In this document: positions 19,427 to 61,019 of the stretch, one piece after another
Position numbering within the stretch: the first letter of the stretch is position 1
Layout of the letters: each line of letters starts with the position of its first letter
NCBI GenBank assembly: GCA_032191485.1
Contig: JAVDOI010000011.1
Span: forward strand, 19,564,887 to 19,628,886
Source: Leptoclinus maculatus
Lineage: Eukaryota; Chordata; Actinopteri; Perciformes; Stichaeidae
Length of the DNA: 64,000 bases
Direction of reading: 5' to 3'
Position numbers and translations under genes: made by a program
Notes under the pieces: generated by a model
The model's input: only the letters and a program-made list of their open reading frames with translations
Told to the model about the DNA's origin: nothing
Databases searched by the model: none

Positions 19427-21735
19427 CGTGGTTACAGAGGGGGAAGGGAGCCGGTCAGGTTAATGAATTAATAATTAGGATTGACGTTGCGTCTGCGGCA
19501 GGTTTCCCCCAAACTGTTCCCAGCGCTCTCTCCGGTCATCTGTGCATCCTCTGAACTCTCTTTGTCATCTTCAAACCCTCGGCTCTACCCCCTCCCATCC
19601 CCTCCCTGTCTCCCCCCTCTCCTTGCATAACCCCCCTCTACCTGTCTCACTTCGGGCCTCGCCTCTCTAACCTTCTCTTCCCCTTGTCTTCAAACGCGCA
19701 CCAGGCTCTTTTGTTCCGGCCACATCCTCACTCTTGCTTCCTGCATCCCTCTCTTCTTCTTATCTCTATTTTTCTCTCTCTACCTCTTCTCTCCTCACCC
19801 ATTCTCAGCCGCCCCCCTCTTCTTCTGTCTCCTTCTAATGTGCTATTGATCACTGGAGATCAACTGGATTGGAGGCTGAAGTTCTCAATCCATGCAGGCA
19901 TCACATTGAAGCTCGGCACTGCTCTGCATTATAAAGGCTGCATCCAAGATCCCCGAAGAAAACACTCGTAAAAAAAAAACTTGTCAGCAGACAATAATGC
20001 AGAGCTGTATGTGTGGTTGTATACGGCTGCTGTGCTTCTGTTCACGACCTTGAGGTGCACAAGTAAAGAGGGTAATCTCAAAGCACTATTCTGTATATTT
20101 TAAAGACAATACAGATGGTTTGCACTTTGGCTCATTGGCTTGATTTAACTGTGCTGGCTTTACACGAGGGAGATGAGTGAGAGTGAGAGGGAGTGAAAAA
20201 TGTGTGGTGAGCATGGAAGAAAATGTCCTCTATGCTTTGTCAAGGGCAGAGTGGACACAGGCTAATTCATGGTATATGTTGGCAGATAACGTGAACTGCT
20301 CGTCCGTCATTAAGGCCAAGAATTTTATAATTTTGCGTTAGCTCCTGTGCCATCCAACAGAAGAAGAAAAAACAACATGGCAACATCATCCCAGGCTCAG
20401 AGCAGGCAGCGTTTGCAGCACAACCACAGATATTTCAAACCGTGCCTTGTTCATCTCTGTCTTTCTGTCTATCTTATACTTGGGGGGGGGGGGGGGGGGG
20501 GGGGAAACAGACAGCTTGACGTATGTATATTAATATGGACACACAAAAGAATGCTACACTCAAAAGTTTTTCAGAAAATGTCAGCCAACACCAAAAAGCT
20601 TTCCATCTTTGTTCTCCAGCCTACATAACTGATTGTCATCTTTACAGTGGGTTTCATTCGTGTTGTTTTCCTTCGATGTGGGCTGTAATTATAGTCCCAC
20701 CGCAAAGACAGGAGCATTGACAGTTTCCCCCAGAATGACTGGCACCTTTGGAAAAAGAGTTGAAAAGATAGGCTGCTGTTAATACCACAAGTGAGTGTGG
20801 ACAAACTGTCATGCATCTCAGACGTTACAACGATTTGACCAAGAGAAGTATGTCCTCTGAAAGATATGCCTGATAGACAGGGTGTAGCATTGCTAATGCT
20901 ATCCTGGCTAGCAGTAAATACATTACAAAATCAACAGTAACCTCTAGTTCCTACACCATCTAGAACAGGCTAACAATAACCAGCAGGTCAAAGGTCAGGG
21001 CCGTATTGTTATCTCAATAAAACAGATTTACAGCGCACTAGAATGTGAAGCACACATCTGAAACTGATTTTACGGCCACTGCATCATGCCAAGTAAATGT
21101 GACTTCTCCATCATTCCATCCTGGGATTAAGTCTCAGCAATTTACTTTGAATTTACCTAATTTGTTTGGTAATAATTAGTTAATTTTATTGAGTAGCATA
21201 TCTAACAATCAATAAACGCAGGATATTGACGGTTTCATGGGTCATGTTTTCCCTTGCAGGAATCAAATTCCTATCTAAATCAAACTGCAGCATGACCAAT
21301 ACCACATCCTGGATATGACAGCTGCAGGACTTTAGACCTTGGACGGGACTATTTGAATGTCTGTAAATCATTAGCGTGGTCTGTTTTTCTGGTCAATTCC
21401 CAAATTTCCCCCCCCAATTGACATTTTTTCCCAATGCTACGTGTCTGCTGAAATAAATAGATGCCAACTCGAATAACACATTCTTCTGAGAACATACTGG
21501 AACCCTCCAGAGGGTCTTTTTGGCCATCTCTGGACCTCAGTCTGGGAACTACTTGACACCCTTGGCTTACTCTGCATCCAGCTCGTGTGATAAAGTTAAA
21601 GCCCATATTATTGGTATTTAGTAGGTCTGGGCAGTTATATCACCAGTGGTCAGAGAGGAGAAGGACTTGTGTCAACACAACCGTCAGTGCTAATCTTCAC
21701 TGCAGGCTACAGTGTCTGATATCAACAGGCCTTCG
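19427..21735. other. Non-coding 5' flank of psd2
   Basis: A pyrimidine-rich stretch lies at about 19500-19830 and a poly-G run at about 20483-20504. No gene is supported. Confidence 0.45.
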
Positions 21736-22156
21736 AGACACGTCCCGTTCACACCGCGCGGTATCCACGGGAGAGTGGTGGTGCTCCCGAGACGTCCGAG
21801 GAGCAATTTCTCAGCTGCCATTCAAACGCTCAGAGGCTCCGCGAAGAGGAGGAGGAGACGGGGAGGACGCCTCCGTTCATCCATCCATTCACCAGTCCAC
21901 ACAGTAATCGCACTCCGGCTCCTGGACCTCCCGCGAGCCCCTATACCAGCCTGCGCGAGACACTACCACGAGCTTCGGCGGCGGCCGCGAACAACGGTCG
22001 CACGCGCATACCGGCGAGAGGGGGGCAGTTGGGAAGGACGCTCAGCGTGGAGAGAGAAAAAAGAAGAGCCCGTCTGTCAGTGTTATTCCCCGGTGTGGAT
22101 GTAGAGAGACGGAGACAGAGAGAGGACCACCGATAAAGTCTGAACGCGTTTTACCG
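21736..22156 (+). promoter_or_regulatory. psd2: CpG-rich promoter and non-coding first exon of psd2 (inferred)
   Basis: The segment is strikingly rich in CpG (for example CGGCGGCCGCGAACAACGGT) compared with its AT-rich surroundings. It ends in a strong plus-strand donor, TTTTACCG|GTGAGTGAAG, with GT at 22157. The first coding exon of psd2 begins with an acceptor and 5'UTR, so an upstream non-coding exon is required. This is the best candidate, 7.6 kb upstream. The transcription start is not defined. Confidence 0.55.
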
Positions 22157-25100
22157 GTGAGTGAAGAAACGGTACAGGACGTGTTTAAAGTGTTATCGTT
22201 TTTAAGCTAGTACTGTGTTAGCGCTAAATTCTCTGTTTGATTTATAACGCAGCCCACGGTCAGACACCAAGTCATTTAGTTTATGAGCGAGACGAGCATT
22301 TCTCTTGGGGGCTGCGTTGAGGGTTTCGCGTCCTTGTTTTTCTTGCTAATCTGTGACCAAAAAATGCTCACACAGTCCGCAGCCGGGCAGTAGGACAGCG
22401 GTGTTTGTGGAGCTAATATGGGCTGAAAGATATATGCACCGTGCGGGCCGTGGGGTTTCATGGAGGTGTGTGCGTGTGTGTGTGTGTGTCTTTTTTCTCT
22501 CCCCCTGTGTCCCCCGAGAAGAGAAAGAGAAAAGTGTTTCCCTTCCGCTTTTAGGAGGACAAGTCGATCTTGAAACGCGACCAAGGTCTATTTTGGAGGA
22601 AGAGAAAGGCACCGGCCTCAATTGAGCTTGAACCGTGTCTCCCAGCCATCCTGTTGTCATGGTTACTGGCTCGAGGAGGCTGGGAGAACATGGCTGTCTC
22701 GCGCTGTGCTCTCTCACTCTCTCTCCCTCTCTCTTTCACACACACACACGCGCACACACACGCACATGCGCACGCGCGCTGGGAGAGAGAGAGAGAGACA
22801 ATGAGCCTTGTCTATCTGGTGTTTGTTTATGTCTTTTTAAGTATATTGGGAGACACTTTGGAAAAAGAGCAGGCACATAGTAACCTCATTATATATTTTA
22901 AGGGTCCCCTATTATCCTATGCACATTTTAAACTGTAAGCCCCCACATATATAAACTACAACAGATGAGACAAAAATATAATAAACCATAAAATCACTAT
23001 AAGCCCAACATGGACTTCCACAGTCACAATCTAAGTGCTTAGAATATTATAGAAATATACAGATTTTTTTCACAGTGTAAGACGGAGCTCCTGGACTACA
23101 CTTATCTTCGCCTCAGGATGTGGGTGGCTTCTTTAAAACAGGTGTTTGATAGCAGCTTTGTTTTCATCCCCAAAGCAAAGTCACTATTATCTTAATTATA
23201 GACATTTACATGTCTAGTCTCCATTGCAATGTATTCCCCCAATACAACTGTGGGCTCTCCCAGACAAAAGTGCAGCTCAGCTTCCTCCAATGTAATCATC
23301 CTGAATCTCAAGGTGTCAGACATCCAGACGCAGCAGCAGCAGCTTCTCTCTTCCTCTTCCTTTAATTACTTATCAACACATCAGAACAACAGCACCAAAA
23401 CCCTTTGGGACGCAACATTTAGGAAATACACATATTTCAAACTGTGTTTAGAAAACATATTTTTTGCATCGCAAACACGTGAAACACATTAATGCTTAAT
23501 TTGTACTAAAACAGAAAGTCCGATATCAGAAAGAGAGCAGGCAGTTTTACAAATCATTCAGATGCCAGAAAGGGCATGCTGTGTGTGTGTGTGTGTGTGT
23601 GAAACAAGGAGTGAATTTGCATGTCAAAATTGAAATGCCCAGGGAAAAACAAGATAAATCACCGCATTACTGTGCGCTTGTATTGAGATGTAAGCGTTTA
23701 GAGTGACAAAATGCGAGGGGATGGTTAACCTTGACAGCACAGAAGTGACATATTAGGGTGATTCGGGAGCTGGCTCCCTGTTACGCTCCAGTAGGCTGAT
23801 GGTGTGGCTAGTCGGAGGCTCTGTGGTCCTAATGGTGGGACTTGCAGGCAGGCAGACAGGCTAGGAAAACACCTTGGACCACTTCCAACTCCATATTTTC
23901 CTGCTTTCCTGTCCCAGGCTAACGACCAGGAAATGATACTTCTTCCTCTCTGCCTGCATCTGTGCTCGCAACACAACAGCATTTTTGAAAGGTGACTCTA
24001 AACTTTGCACCGTGTGTGTGTGTGTGTGTGTGTTGGCTGCAGCCGGCCTGCGTGCCATGAACAGGGTCAGTAGGTCGTTTATAAAGACCGCAGTGTTTTT
24101 CTCTGAGCATGTCTCTCTGATAGACAAGATGAAGAGAGGAGGAGGGAAGTCCTTCGTGTTCAGATCTGATTAGCAGCCATCAGTATTCAGTGATAGCTCT
24201 GTAAATTAATTTTGATTACTGATGAGCTCTTTATGAAAAGTAGTGAGAGGGTTGTCCTGGTGGTGGTTAAGGTATTTATTCAGATTTTCTTTGGCTGGGT
24301 TTGAAAGATTTTTGTTAATTGTGTTTCTTTCTTGTCTTTCTCTGCTCTACGAAATCTTAAATAGTGCAAACAATATATATATATATATAATATATGCAAT
24401 ACTGTATTGGTTCTGTATCTCTGTGTTTTTCAATTTAATTTACATTTTCGAGGTTGGAGATAATCAACTCCATGTCAATGACTGCTTGCAGTGAAGCACC
24501 AACACTGAGCCCTTCACACTACTTGTCGAGACCGTGAGCGGTGCTTTTTATGGAGAAACCAACATCGCGGTTTGCACGCAGTACCAACAAAAGACCTGCA
24601 CAATTTGTTTTGTTGTTGTTTAAAGTGAATGCGTGCAGCACTACAAACGTAACGAGGTCAGACGGGTTAAAAGTGGCCAAGTGGCTGCCTGTTCCACCAC
24701 TTAAACTCAGAAAAAAAGGTGCTGTGGTGATGCCTAACACGAGATTTAGCAGCTAAACGGAGCTCTAGATAGCTTCAAATGGCAATAATGCAAGTCATAT
24801 CATAATGTGTCAGAAAACCTGCAACGTGATCTTCTTCCCTATTGTGTAGCCTCGTCATTCATTAAACTCTCTGGGAATCCTGGGTAATCCTCTCCTCTGC
24901 CCCATGTCACATTCTAGTCACTGCCAATAACATAAGAAAGGTGTTAAATGCACCGCTTAAAGGCACGGAAATATCCAGTTATTATAGTTCTCCGTCTTTA
25001 ATGCTTGAGAGGGAATAACTTCTCTATATAAAAATGACGCGAGTAATGGAGAGCACTACTTGTCATGAGGAAACAGATGTATAATGTCTGTGTTACAAAC

Positions 25101-25867
25101 CTGAGGCATGGAGTATTAAAGGGAGGCAGAATGGGAAGAACACGAGTGGAGATGTTCACGCATTTTTCCCACATGGTTGTCCCTGACTGCTCGGCTTGTC
25201 GTCATACTATCTAATAGCCTAAATTAGCTTCTTCTACTGTGTTACAGCAGAACCAGATACAAAATAATCACCCTTTAGCTCCTTTTCAGTCTGCTGAGTT
25301 GATTGTTTTATGTTAATATTATATATATATTTTAACTGCAATGGTGACTTTGTAGCTATTTTATTTAGTAGTCAGTTTGTTGACTTCTGCACCTCTATAC
25401 ACCAAGTGATGGAGATATAGTAGCTGTCAGAAATTCTCAAATTCTTTGCCGACTGCTGGAAATGGTTGTCTGAGGGAACACTTGCACTGTTTGTTGCATT
25501 ATGGGAAACGTAGGAGCGAGCATTTTTTAAACTTACCGGGGTCAGGTCAGCATTTCTTGACCTGCGTCTCCCAAATGTATTTACAATCCTTTAACACTCT
25601 GGCGTATAGCAAATTTACTTGTTAAGCAGTTCAAGCACCCAATTTGAAGTTGAATCATGTTGAAGGTTAGGGTGCAGCTGGGTGAGCTTCCTATTGCAGT
25701 AAAGACCGTCTCGCTTTTAAGAAGTGCTCCCCTTATTGTGAAGCCTCCAGCCTGATTACCTCAGGAGCCTTTCTTTGTCATCTTTCTGCCTAAAGACAGA
25801 CCAGCTTATCGCCCCAGAGTCCCAGTGGACTACGGCTCTGTGTCTCAGTTCAAATCAATAAGTAGTG

Positions 25868-25899
<32 letters not shown>

Positions 25900-26276
25900 C
25901 ATTGTGGTGTGTGTGAGAGTGTGTGAGTGTGTCTGAGTGAGACAGGAAGACAGGCAGAGAGATAGCGAAAGAGATATAAAAGGCACAAGAGACAGAAGGG
26001 GAGATATTTAATGGCGACTTGGCCTTTTATCAGCGTCACCCTCACTGGATTGGTGGTTTATATGCCTGGATGGGCATGTTGTCAGATGTGTGTTTGTGTG
26101 TTGTTCTCATGATTGGCAGACGGTCCGATCGCAATTAAAGGAAATTGATAAGGTTTAAGAGGCCCAGTGTTCTGCTGACAGAAGCGGAATGCAATAAGTC
26201 TCTACTGATAGCCACTGCATACATAGAGACACAAAGACTGAGACACACACACACACACATAGTCTCAGAGCCAGCC

Positions 26277-26316
<40 letters not shown>

Positions 26317-26619
26317 ATTTCTCTACTGTCGGCTGTGTTTGTCTCAATCCGTCTATGTGGGGTGTCTGAGCACATCTCCTCTTCCTCCTCCTCAGCAGCT
26401 GGGATTCATGCTGCTCACTTCCACAGTCTTCTTCTCTTTTTTTTCTTTCTGCTGGCTCAGACCCATTTACCTCAATTACTGCGAAGTGAGAGGCTGAGAC
26501 AGAGAAAAGAGAGAGCGGAGAGTTAGACTGTGAGATAGCAGAAAAACATAATGTAGAACAGATGAAGAGGAGAGAGTGGGAGAAAAACAGGACACTGGAG
26601 ACACACGGGGAGGGAGAGG

Positions 26620-26655
<36 letters not shown>

Positions 26656-29030
26656 GAGAGAATTGCCACTCTGCATGTCTGCTTTCATAACTGTTCACTG
26701 TTTCCATTTATGGAGACGTGTCACTGTTGTGTTTGTGTGTGTCTGACTATGTGCTAATGTGTGCAAATGCATATTTGTGTAATTGCATAAACGGATGCAA
26801 ATCGTGCTTGTTTGCATATGCTTAGTACAAGTAGTGAATATCAGCTCCAATAGACTCAGATGGAAATTCTTCCAAATATTCAGTTGTTAAATTGTTAAAG
26901 TAGGTAAACACATACCGATCCATGAAATATTTAGCTATGGCAGTCTTTCAGATTCATCATCAGCTGATGTGACGTCCTGTTATAGGTGTGTCATAATGAA
27001 GTTAATAAATCATAAGCGGCCCACACTGTCGAGGGCCGTGTGATTGATGGTTCTGCAGAGAGAGACAAAGTGTCTGGTACAATGCAAACCGTTCCCATGC
27101 TTCTTCTAGAAAACAGCAAAAGAAAGAGTGCAGGCCAATCAGTGATCACGTACAGTATGCAGAGAGAATGTGTTCGGGGATCAGTCAGAGTCCTTTGAGC
27201 TTTTGAGACCAGAGGTCAGAGTGAGAAGGATTAGAAGACGCTAGCAGAAACACGCTGTGCTCGGTTGTGAAAAAAAAAAACCGACACACATTTGCTGATG
27301 TATGTATTTTTCTTACTGCGTGCTCTTCTCAGCGTGACAGAAGACAGGTTTCTCTTATTCAAACTGCCATGTGACGAGGAGGGTGACAGTGACAGTGTTT
27401 GCTGTCTTATTCTCGCCTCTCGGTGCTCCAACGGTAACATTTGCCTGCAGGCATCGAGGCCGAGAGCTCGGCGCCGCCGCTGCGTTCGGGTTGAGAACGT
27501 TAAGGTGCTGAAAAAGGAAATGTCTGTTGTAATTAGGAGACGAGTATACGAAACGAGAGAGCAACCGGCCTGACTTCCTTGGTTCTGCATAATTTGCATC
27601 ATCTCTCTGCAGCTGTGATGAAACATTCAGCGCGGCGTCCTCGTGCTCAGGGGCTAAGCCAAAGCACTTTCAGTATCATACATCCAGACTTGGCTCACAT
27701 CCTCGCCTGCCACAGATCTTTCCTCTGTGTCGTGAGCTTTGCTTTTTTTTGTTTTTCGAGATGTTTTGATCAAATTTCCCCCGAGAAACCACAGAGTTGT
27801 GTTTGCGGGGTTCAGTGTGATCACCTCTGCCTAACTAGGTCCCTTACCTGCATCTGCATGCCTTCACGAAAAGCTTTGAATGCAAGTAAACTTTGAGCTG
27901 CAGTTGTGCTGTGAGTCCTCTGTAGGGATGATTCAGCAGAGCAGAGATCTAATGACTGTCTGTGTCAGACACGGCCGCACTCTGCAACAGTATCACAATG
28001 CAGGTTTGTGCTTGATAAATTAGTTTTTTTTAAATGCACTTCAGCTTGACTGATGCCATCCAAAAGAACAACTACAGGCATATGCACTTCATATCTGGAT
28101 TATTGCAGAATTACTGTGTTTTTTTTCATTTCAAGGGGTAGAATTGCCTTTTAACATGATTATTTCATAAAGTTACGTCACATCAAAGCAAATTAAGACA
28201 AAGGAACTATGCAACAATACACCGTGTGATTCTAAATTAGTGTTTATTATTTTTAAGTATGGGAAATAAATGGCTTTATGTTCAGAATTATGTATGTAAA
28301 ATCAGTAGGAAAATATTCTGATTGATTGAGATTGTAAATTCGTTCTTAATTAAACTTGGAAAACAGCAGTTGGGCAAATTTATTAAATTATGAAATCACA
28401 AAAACAAAATCCACTTGAACATAGTACATTGTCCCCCCCCCCCCCCCCCCTATTAATATAGATATGTTCACAGATCTAAAGTTCATCCATGACCTTGACA
28501 AATACTTATCGGTTAATCGATCATCCAAATTGTTGGGCGATCCATTTCCTTTCAGTCGATTAATCAGTTCATTGTTTCAGCACTAATCACATTCCTCACA
28601 CAGTTCATCAGATCATATCTATAAAAAAAGGGATTGTAATCTTTTCTTTTTGCACTCACAGAAAAAAAATCCCATTTTTCATGAAAAATAATAATATATC
28701 AGCTTTAATGACTCGCTCTCTGCAGAGCCGTAATTAAGAGCTGCTCATTAGCATTCGTCCTTGAGCCTCAGTACGGGAGGAGGAGGACCTGCTGTACAGA
28801 GGCCTCGGCTGCTTGGTCCAACAGTGTGAGTGAGAGTAACAGTAGACTGGAATACATGTTTAAATCTCAGGTTGCTATCATGCATTTACACAAAGCGCGG
28901 GCACAGCGGGGATGGAAACAGATAGTTATTCAGCTGTGAAATCTCCACAGAGACAGAAAGCGGATGAGCTTGCGGGATCATTTTGACAGAAATCAGTTGA
29001 GCTGCATTAAACAAATCCCTCTCTCTGTGT
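22157..29030 (+). other. psd2 intron 1 (inferred), no other gene seen
   Basis: Contains short (GT)n, (CA)n, (GA)n and (TA)n tracts (about 23581, 24011, 24369, 25867, 26279, 26617) and a poly-C run at about 28433-28450. The sequence at 28505-28585 (GGTTAATCGATCATCC and TTGTTTCAGCACT) resembles a fish repeat seen again at about 41850-41925 and 46815-46875. No coding exon is recognisable. Confidence 0.45.
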
Positions 29031-29097
29031 GCCTGTCTGTCTGTCTGCCTGCCTGTCTGTGTGCCTGTCTGTCCGCCTGCCTGTCTGTCTGTCTGCC

Positions 29098-29134
<37 letters not shown>

Positions 29135-29153
29135 GCCTGTCTGTCTGTCTGCC

Positions 29154-29194
<41 letters not shown>

Positions 29195-29249
29195 GCCTGT
29201 CTGTCTGTCTGCCTGTCTGTCTGTCTGTCTGTCTGTCTGTCTGCCTGCC

Positions 29250-29282
<33 letters not shown>

Positions 29283-29285
29283 GCC

Positions 29286-29318
<33 letters not shown>

Positions 29319-29411
29319 GCCTGCCTGTCTGTCTGTCTGTCTGCCTGTCTGTCTGTCTGTCTGTCTGTCTGTCTGCCTGTCTGTCTGCCTGTCTGTCTGT
29401 CTGTCTGTCTG
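29031..29411. repeat. Large (TGTC)n tetranucleotide array with TGCC variants
   Basis: About 380 bp of CTGT repeats, with CTGC units scattered through it. It lies 310 bp upstream of the acceptor of the first psd2 coding exon and gives long Cys-Leu-Ser-Val artefact frames. Confidence 0.95.
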
Positions 29412-29811
29412 TATTCCTCTGCTCGCTGCTTCATCTACCTTTTCCTGCCCTCCTCTCAGAGCTGTTTTTGGGGATCATCTGGTGCAGAGGACAAAGCCTT
29501 CCAGTCGTATGCATCTCCAACACACACACAAATACACAGAGTAACACGCTGCAACACCTCTGTGACTTGTAATTAAGACTAGAAATAATCAAAAGGCTGC
29601 ATCAGTATTATTTCATTCTATATCACGGCCTCCTCCTCCTCCTCCTTTTCTCTTGGTACTGGGTCTTCATTTCATGCTGATTGTCCTCTCTCTTCTGGCT
29701 CTGTGTCTCCTTTTCTCTGCAGAGTGTCCTCCCTGGTTGCTGATCTGAAGCTCTGGTCCTCATCTCTTGAGTGGACAGCAGCCCCCCCCACACCCCTCAG
29801 TGAAGAGCACC

Positions 29812-56986
<27,175 letters not shown>

Positions 56987-59890
56987 GGGGAGGAAGGGAG
57001 GACCATGTAGTGGGCTTTTCTGTTAGTATTTTGTGTTTTTGGACTCCTCCTGTTGTACGTACAGTAAGAAACAGGAGGAATGTCACTCTCCTTCCCAGAA
57101 TGTATCCGCCCTGGTGATGAGTTTCTGTCCTTGAGCAATAGATGAAGAGGACCAAGAGCCCGTGCTTGATACCCAACAAGTGACCCTGCCAAACCTCAGT
57201 CCTTTGAACTTTGATTATTGCACATTGAAAATGATCATAACTGTGATCACTATTTATAACGTCATTCAGTATTATTTTAAAATGAAACTCGCAGTTGTCT
57301 TTAGATGAAATGTGTTTTTAGTTATGTGCAGAGCTTCGAGTGATTTATAATGTATTTGTTAAAGGGCCAGACGGAGAACAAAGAAGGAGAGACAGACCGG
57401 TTTGGCTTTGTCCTCTCTGTCCTCGTCCTGCAGGAGGAGAAGGTACTACTGTAGCATTTTGGCCTTTTTCCACCCATGTTTACGCACCCGGCCTCTCCAC
57501 AGGCGTGTGTACGGACCTACATTGTGGTGTGTGAAGATACGACATATCTGTCCCAGAGTTACAAAAGAAAACTCTCAAAAGAACTTCTCAGAAGGATCAA
57601 GTCCCTGCCATGTATAGCATATTTATTTATTTATTTAAGTCTCCAAACCTTTATTCACCCCGGGACGGGTTTACACTGAGCATGCTCGCTCCTTTTCTTT
57701 CTTTTTTCAGCGATTTTTCCGTCTCGACGTTCGTGCAGTTGCGTACATTTGTAAGCGTGAAGGAGCTGCCGAGTGGAACGAGCGCGGTTTGAACTGTGCA
57801 CTAAGCTGCTCCACCAGAGGAACCGGAGGTTGAGTGCCTTACTCAAGGGCACCTTGACTCTTGCTGTTGAGGGATTTAGAGAGCGTGAGTCAGTCAGAGA
57901 GATCACAAGTCTGTGTCTGTGATTTTTTTTTTTTTAATCTGCCGCTACCCCAAATACTGACATGCATTCAGTCATGCCGTTCGTCTTTCTAACAAGTCTA
58001 AACCGGACTGAGGAGGATGACGGTGTGCGACTGAATGGAAGCACTGTGCCACGTTCATCCCACAAAACCGTAACGATATATGGTTGGGTGTGAGGTTCCT
58101 GAAGAACCGGGTGAAGGGCAGAACAGGAAAGTGTGGGTGGGAGGCGTACCGTACGAGTGGGTCAGCCGCTGTCCCGTGTGTGTGTGTGTGTGTGTGTGCA
58201 TCGGCATGCTGTTTTTAAGTGGCTCCAGTTTGAGTTGTCGAAGTAAAGAAGTAAAGAAGTAAATATAGCAGGGTCATGTTTTTCTATGAAGAATTTATTG
58301 AGCATGTTTGGTGAGAATCAATCCGATGGCCTTCTGCTGCATAAGAGCTGCCATCTCAATCAGACCGATCAGTGTCCTGGTTCATAACATGCTAACATGG
58401 ACCGATCGTAGCTTGCTTGGCCTCGTATTGGGCATTTACTAGTACTGGTGTATTCCCTCCACTGCCATCCTTCAGTTGAAGATGTTTTTGGGGAAAGTAG
58501 GCCCCGGCCTACGTCAGACGGAGACTGGCTGGGTGGAGGGTGTAGCAGCGGGACTGCTCCAGCTTAACGTGCTAAAGTCGAGAAACCCGTCAGCATACTG
58601 GAATGGAGAGGGGAGCAGCAGCGAAAACAACTCCACCAGCAGAGTAGCCATCAAAACATCCTCCACGTAGAGGGAGGAGGAGAGAAAAAACATGTTTTCT
58701 AAGAAGAAGAGGCTGGTTTGGTTTTCTAAGTAAGACCAGCCAAGAACAGGCAAAACAGACGTCCAGCACACGTTTTTCCAAACAGAGGAACACACACGGA
58801 AGGAGGACTTGCGTAACGTTGCGAGGGAGTGGGGGATGGGGTGGCGGTACCGCTGTTTGTGAGCACCTTAATTGATCCCAACCTGCCCAAACACACACAC
58901 ACACACACACACCTTTTCTCTTTCTTCGTAATTTGCTTATAAGACACAACTGTAGATCAGTGAGCTTAGCGGCCCCTCACTCAGCCTCGGTGTGGCACAG
59001 AAGCATGTCGACAGGACTGTGGATATCAACAGCATATGATATCTTTGGCTCTGGCCGCTGCGCCTCTGTTGCTTCGTATATCGTATTAATAGTGAACAAC
59101 AGGATCTGAGATCCTTTTGGGGACTTGGCTGGAATCCTGGATCCTTGTACAGACCAAAATGCTGAAGTGGAGCTGAGTTTTCAGAGAGGAAGTACCGTTT
59201 TATAACGCCGTATTGTTAGGACGAATAACTGCTTTCTTACAGGGAGACTTCCCCTTATAGTCACTTTGGCTGTTGTGCTAACCTTTGTTTCCCCATGTTC
59301 TAGGGTAGGCCTGTGCTGTACTATAGGATCGTGGCAAAAAAAATATTGTTGATTGTTATGTTTTATTTAAAAAATGACAACTTCGGCACCTTGATGTCAG
59401 CATTGGATCTGTCTTTTTGTTTGTTTTGTTTGTATATCGGAACTGTTTTTTGACAGGATGCTTATACTATGTAAAGGACATATTTACTGAATATTTAGTC
59501 TGTGCTTCATAAAGTAAGCTTTTATACAGAAGATTGTGCTTGTGATTTATTAATATTGTCTACTCTGATAAAAAAAAAGAAGCTCCACAGCAGGTTAGCA
59601 AACTTGAGTGCCTCTGACATCTATGACGTAGACGTTATATATTATATATATGATAAAATACTGTATATAATAATGCAAACACATTTTGTTCAGCACTGTA
59701 CAACATTTCTAACATGGGTGAAAGCTCTTTTTTGGGGAGTTCTCCCTGATATGTTTAGCCTGCAGTTAAGAGCTACATTTGAAAGGTAGCACACTATTTA
59801 AGTACGGTATGAAACAGCTGGTGACTAGACCAAAGCCACATGTGTTCACTTACGTTAAAGCCACACACAAATAAACTAAGTATGTAAGAG
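56987..59890 (+). other. psd2: Probable psd2 3'UTR
   Basis: No gene-like frame follows the stop. The stretch holds an AU-rich element (ATTTATTTATTTATTTAAG near 57620) and ends near an AATAAA at 59870-59875. A short (TG)n lies at 58177-58198. The end is inferred from the signal only; nearer polyadenylation is possible. Confidence 0.45.
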
Positions 59891-60951
59891 CATCTGGTAT
59901 CCTTCATCCTTCAACACGTAATTCACCTTCACAGTGCCTCCTGGCATTCATAATGTATCATACCATGAAACATAGACTACATTAAGTTAAAAAGCAGTGG
60001 ACAGTCTGCACTGTGACGCCTTTTAAAAACTGGATGGTGCAGCATAACACCAAACACCCTGTTAGCGTATGAATTCATGTACATCATTCATATCTTTTGC
60101 AAAACAACGCGTGGAGTAGCTTCCAGTAAAACATGGTGTAAACACATCGCTGTATCATCTCCCCATTGTCTTTTAATGCATCAAATCTAAAACTTAAAAG
60201 GCAGCGCCCTCCCCCCCCCCCCCCCCCCAGGTGTCTTGCAGTGTTTCTCCTGCATCGGCAGACGCGTTGGAGAGGCTCAGCTACAGCAGCTGAGAGACGC
60301 TGATTACATTTATAAACTCATGCCATGACACTGACTGCTGATACTTCCCGTCAGTGTCAAATACACATGGCTATTTGTGAGCTGTTTTGACCTTGAAATG
60401 ACAAATCTATAATTACATTTTAGCTACAAAAAACAAAATGATGTAATCTTTTCATAGTTGTATTGAACTGACTGCTCTCAGCCTGCTCTTGTTTGGATTG
60501 GTTGAACAAGATAAACATTTTATTTGTAGCAGTCATTATGGTAACTTAAATAAGTACATACTTTATTAAATGGATGTCCTGTTCAACTGTAAGCACAGTG
60601 CTACTGTATATCTCAGGCCATAATAGCACTCCGCTCTAGAAAAGACAATCACTATCATTTGTCCGCATCATAAAAAATATTTTTCTTTGTCAGTGATATC
60701 ACTGATTGTTACAAGCTTTTTGAGTGCACTGTCCACCCTGATATTATTCACCCTGGACTTCCTTTTATTGGGATTTATGGTAGAAGAGATTCAATAATGA
60801 GCATTTTTTGGAACTAGCAGGGGTTCACATTTTACACAAAATATGCCGTCATTTGTCTCGAGGACATGAACAACTGTGTAGAAGTGGGCCAGTGAACGTG
60901 TAACATAACATGATACCCCACCATACTAAGAATAAGATACCAGCAATATAA
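59891..60951. other. Non-coding downstream flank of psd2
   Basis: AT-rich with a poly-C run at about 60209-60228. No gene or recognisable element. Confidence 0.45.
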
Positions 60952-61005
60952 ATATGATGTAGTTACTATATTATAAATATATATAATATAGTAACTACAT
61001 CATAT
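60952..61005. repeat. Perfect 23-bp inverted repeat (palindrome)
   Basis: The left arm is ATATGATGTAGTTACTAT plus ATTAT, an 8-nt spacer follows, then the exact inverted arm. It abuts an AT-rich pentamer array. Could extrude as a cruciform. Confidence 0.85.
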
Positions 61006-61019
61006 ATTATATGTTATAT

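Noticed and set aside
21587..22104. Open frames of 106-130 codons in the CpG-rich region
   Set aside because: GC-rich promoter DNA is stop-poor. The translations are Arg-rich without motifs, and the region is better explained as the psd2 first exon/promoter.
28886..29576. 170-200 codon frames in the (TGTC)n region
   Set aside because: Tetranucleotide repeats give a 12-nt periodic open frame in several phases. There is no protein signal.
29767..29811. Upstream extension of the psd2 start (SGQQPPPHPSVKST)
   Set aside because: It would need a TTG start. The frame has no ATG before 29812 and an in-frame TGA lies at 29746, so ATG 29812 is the start.
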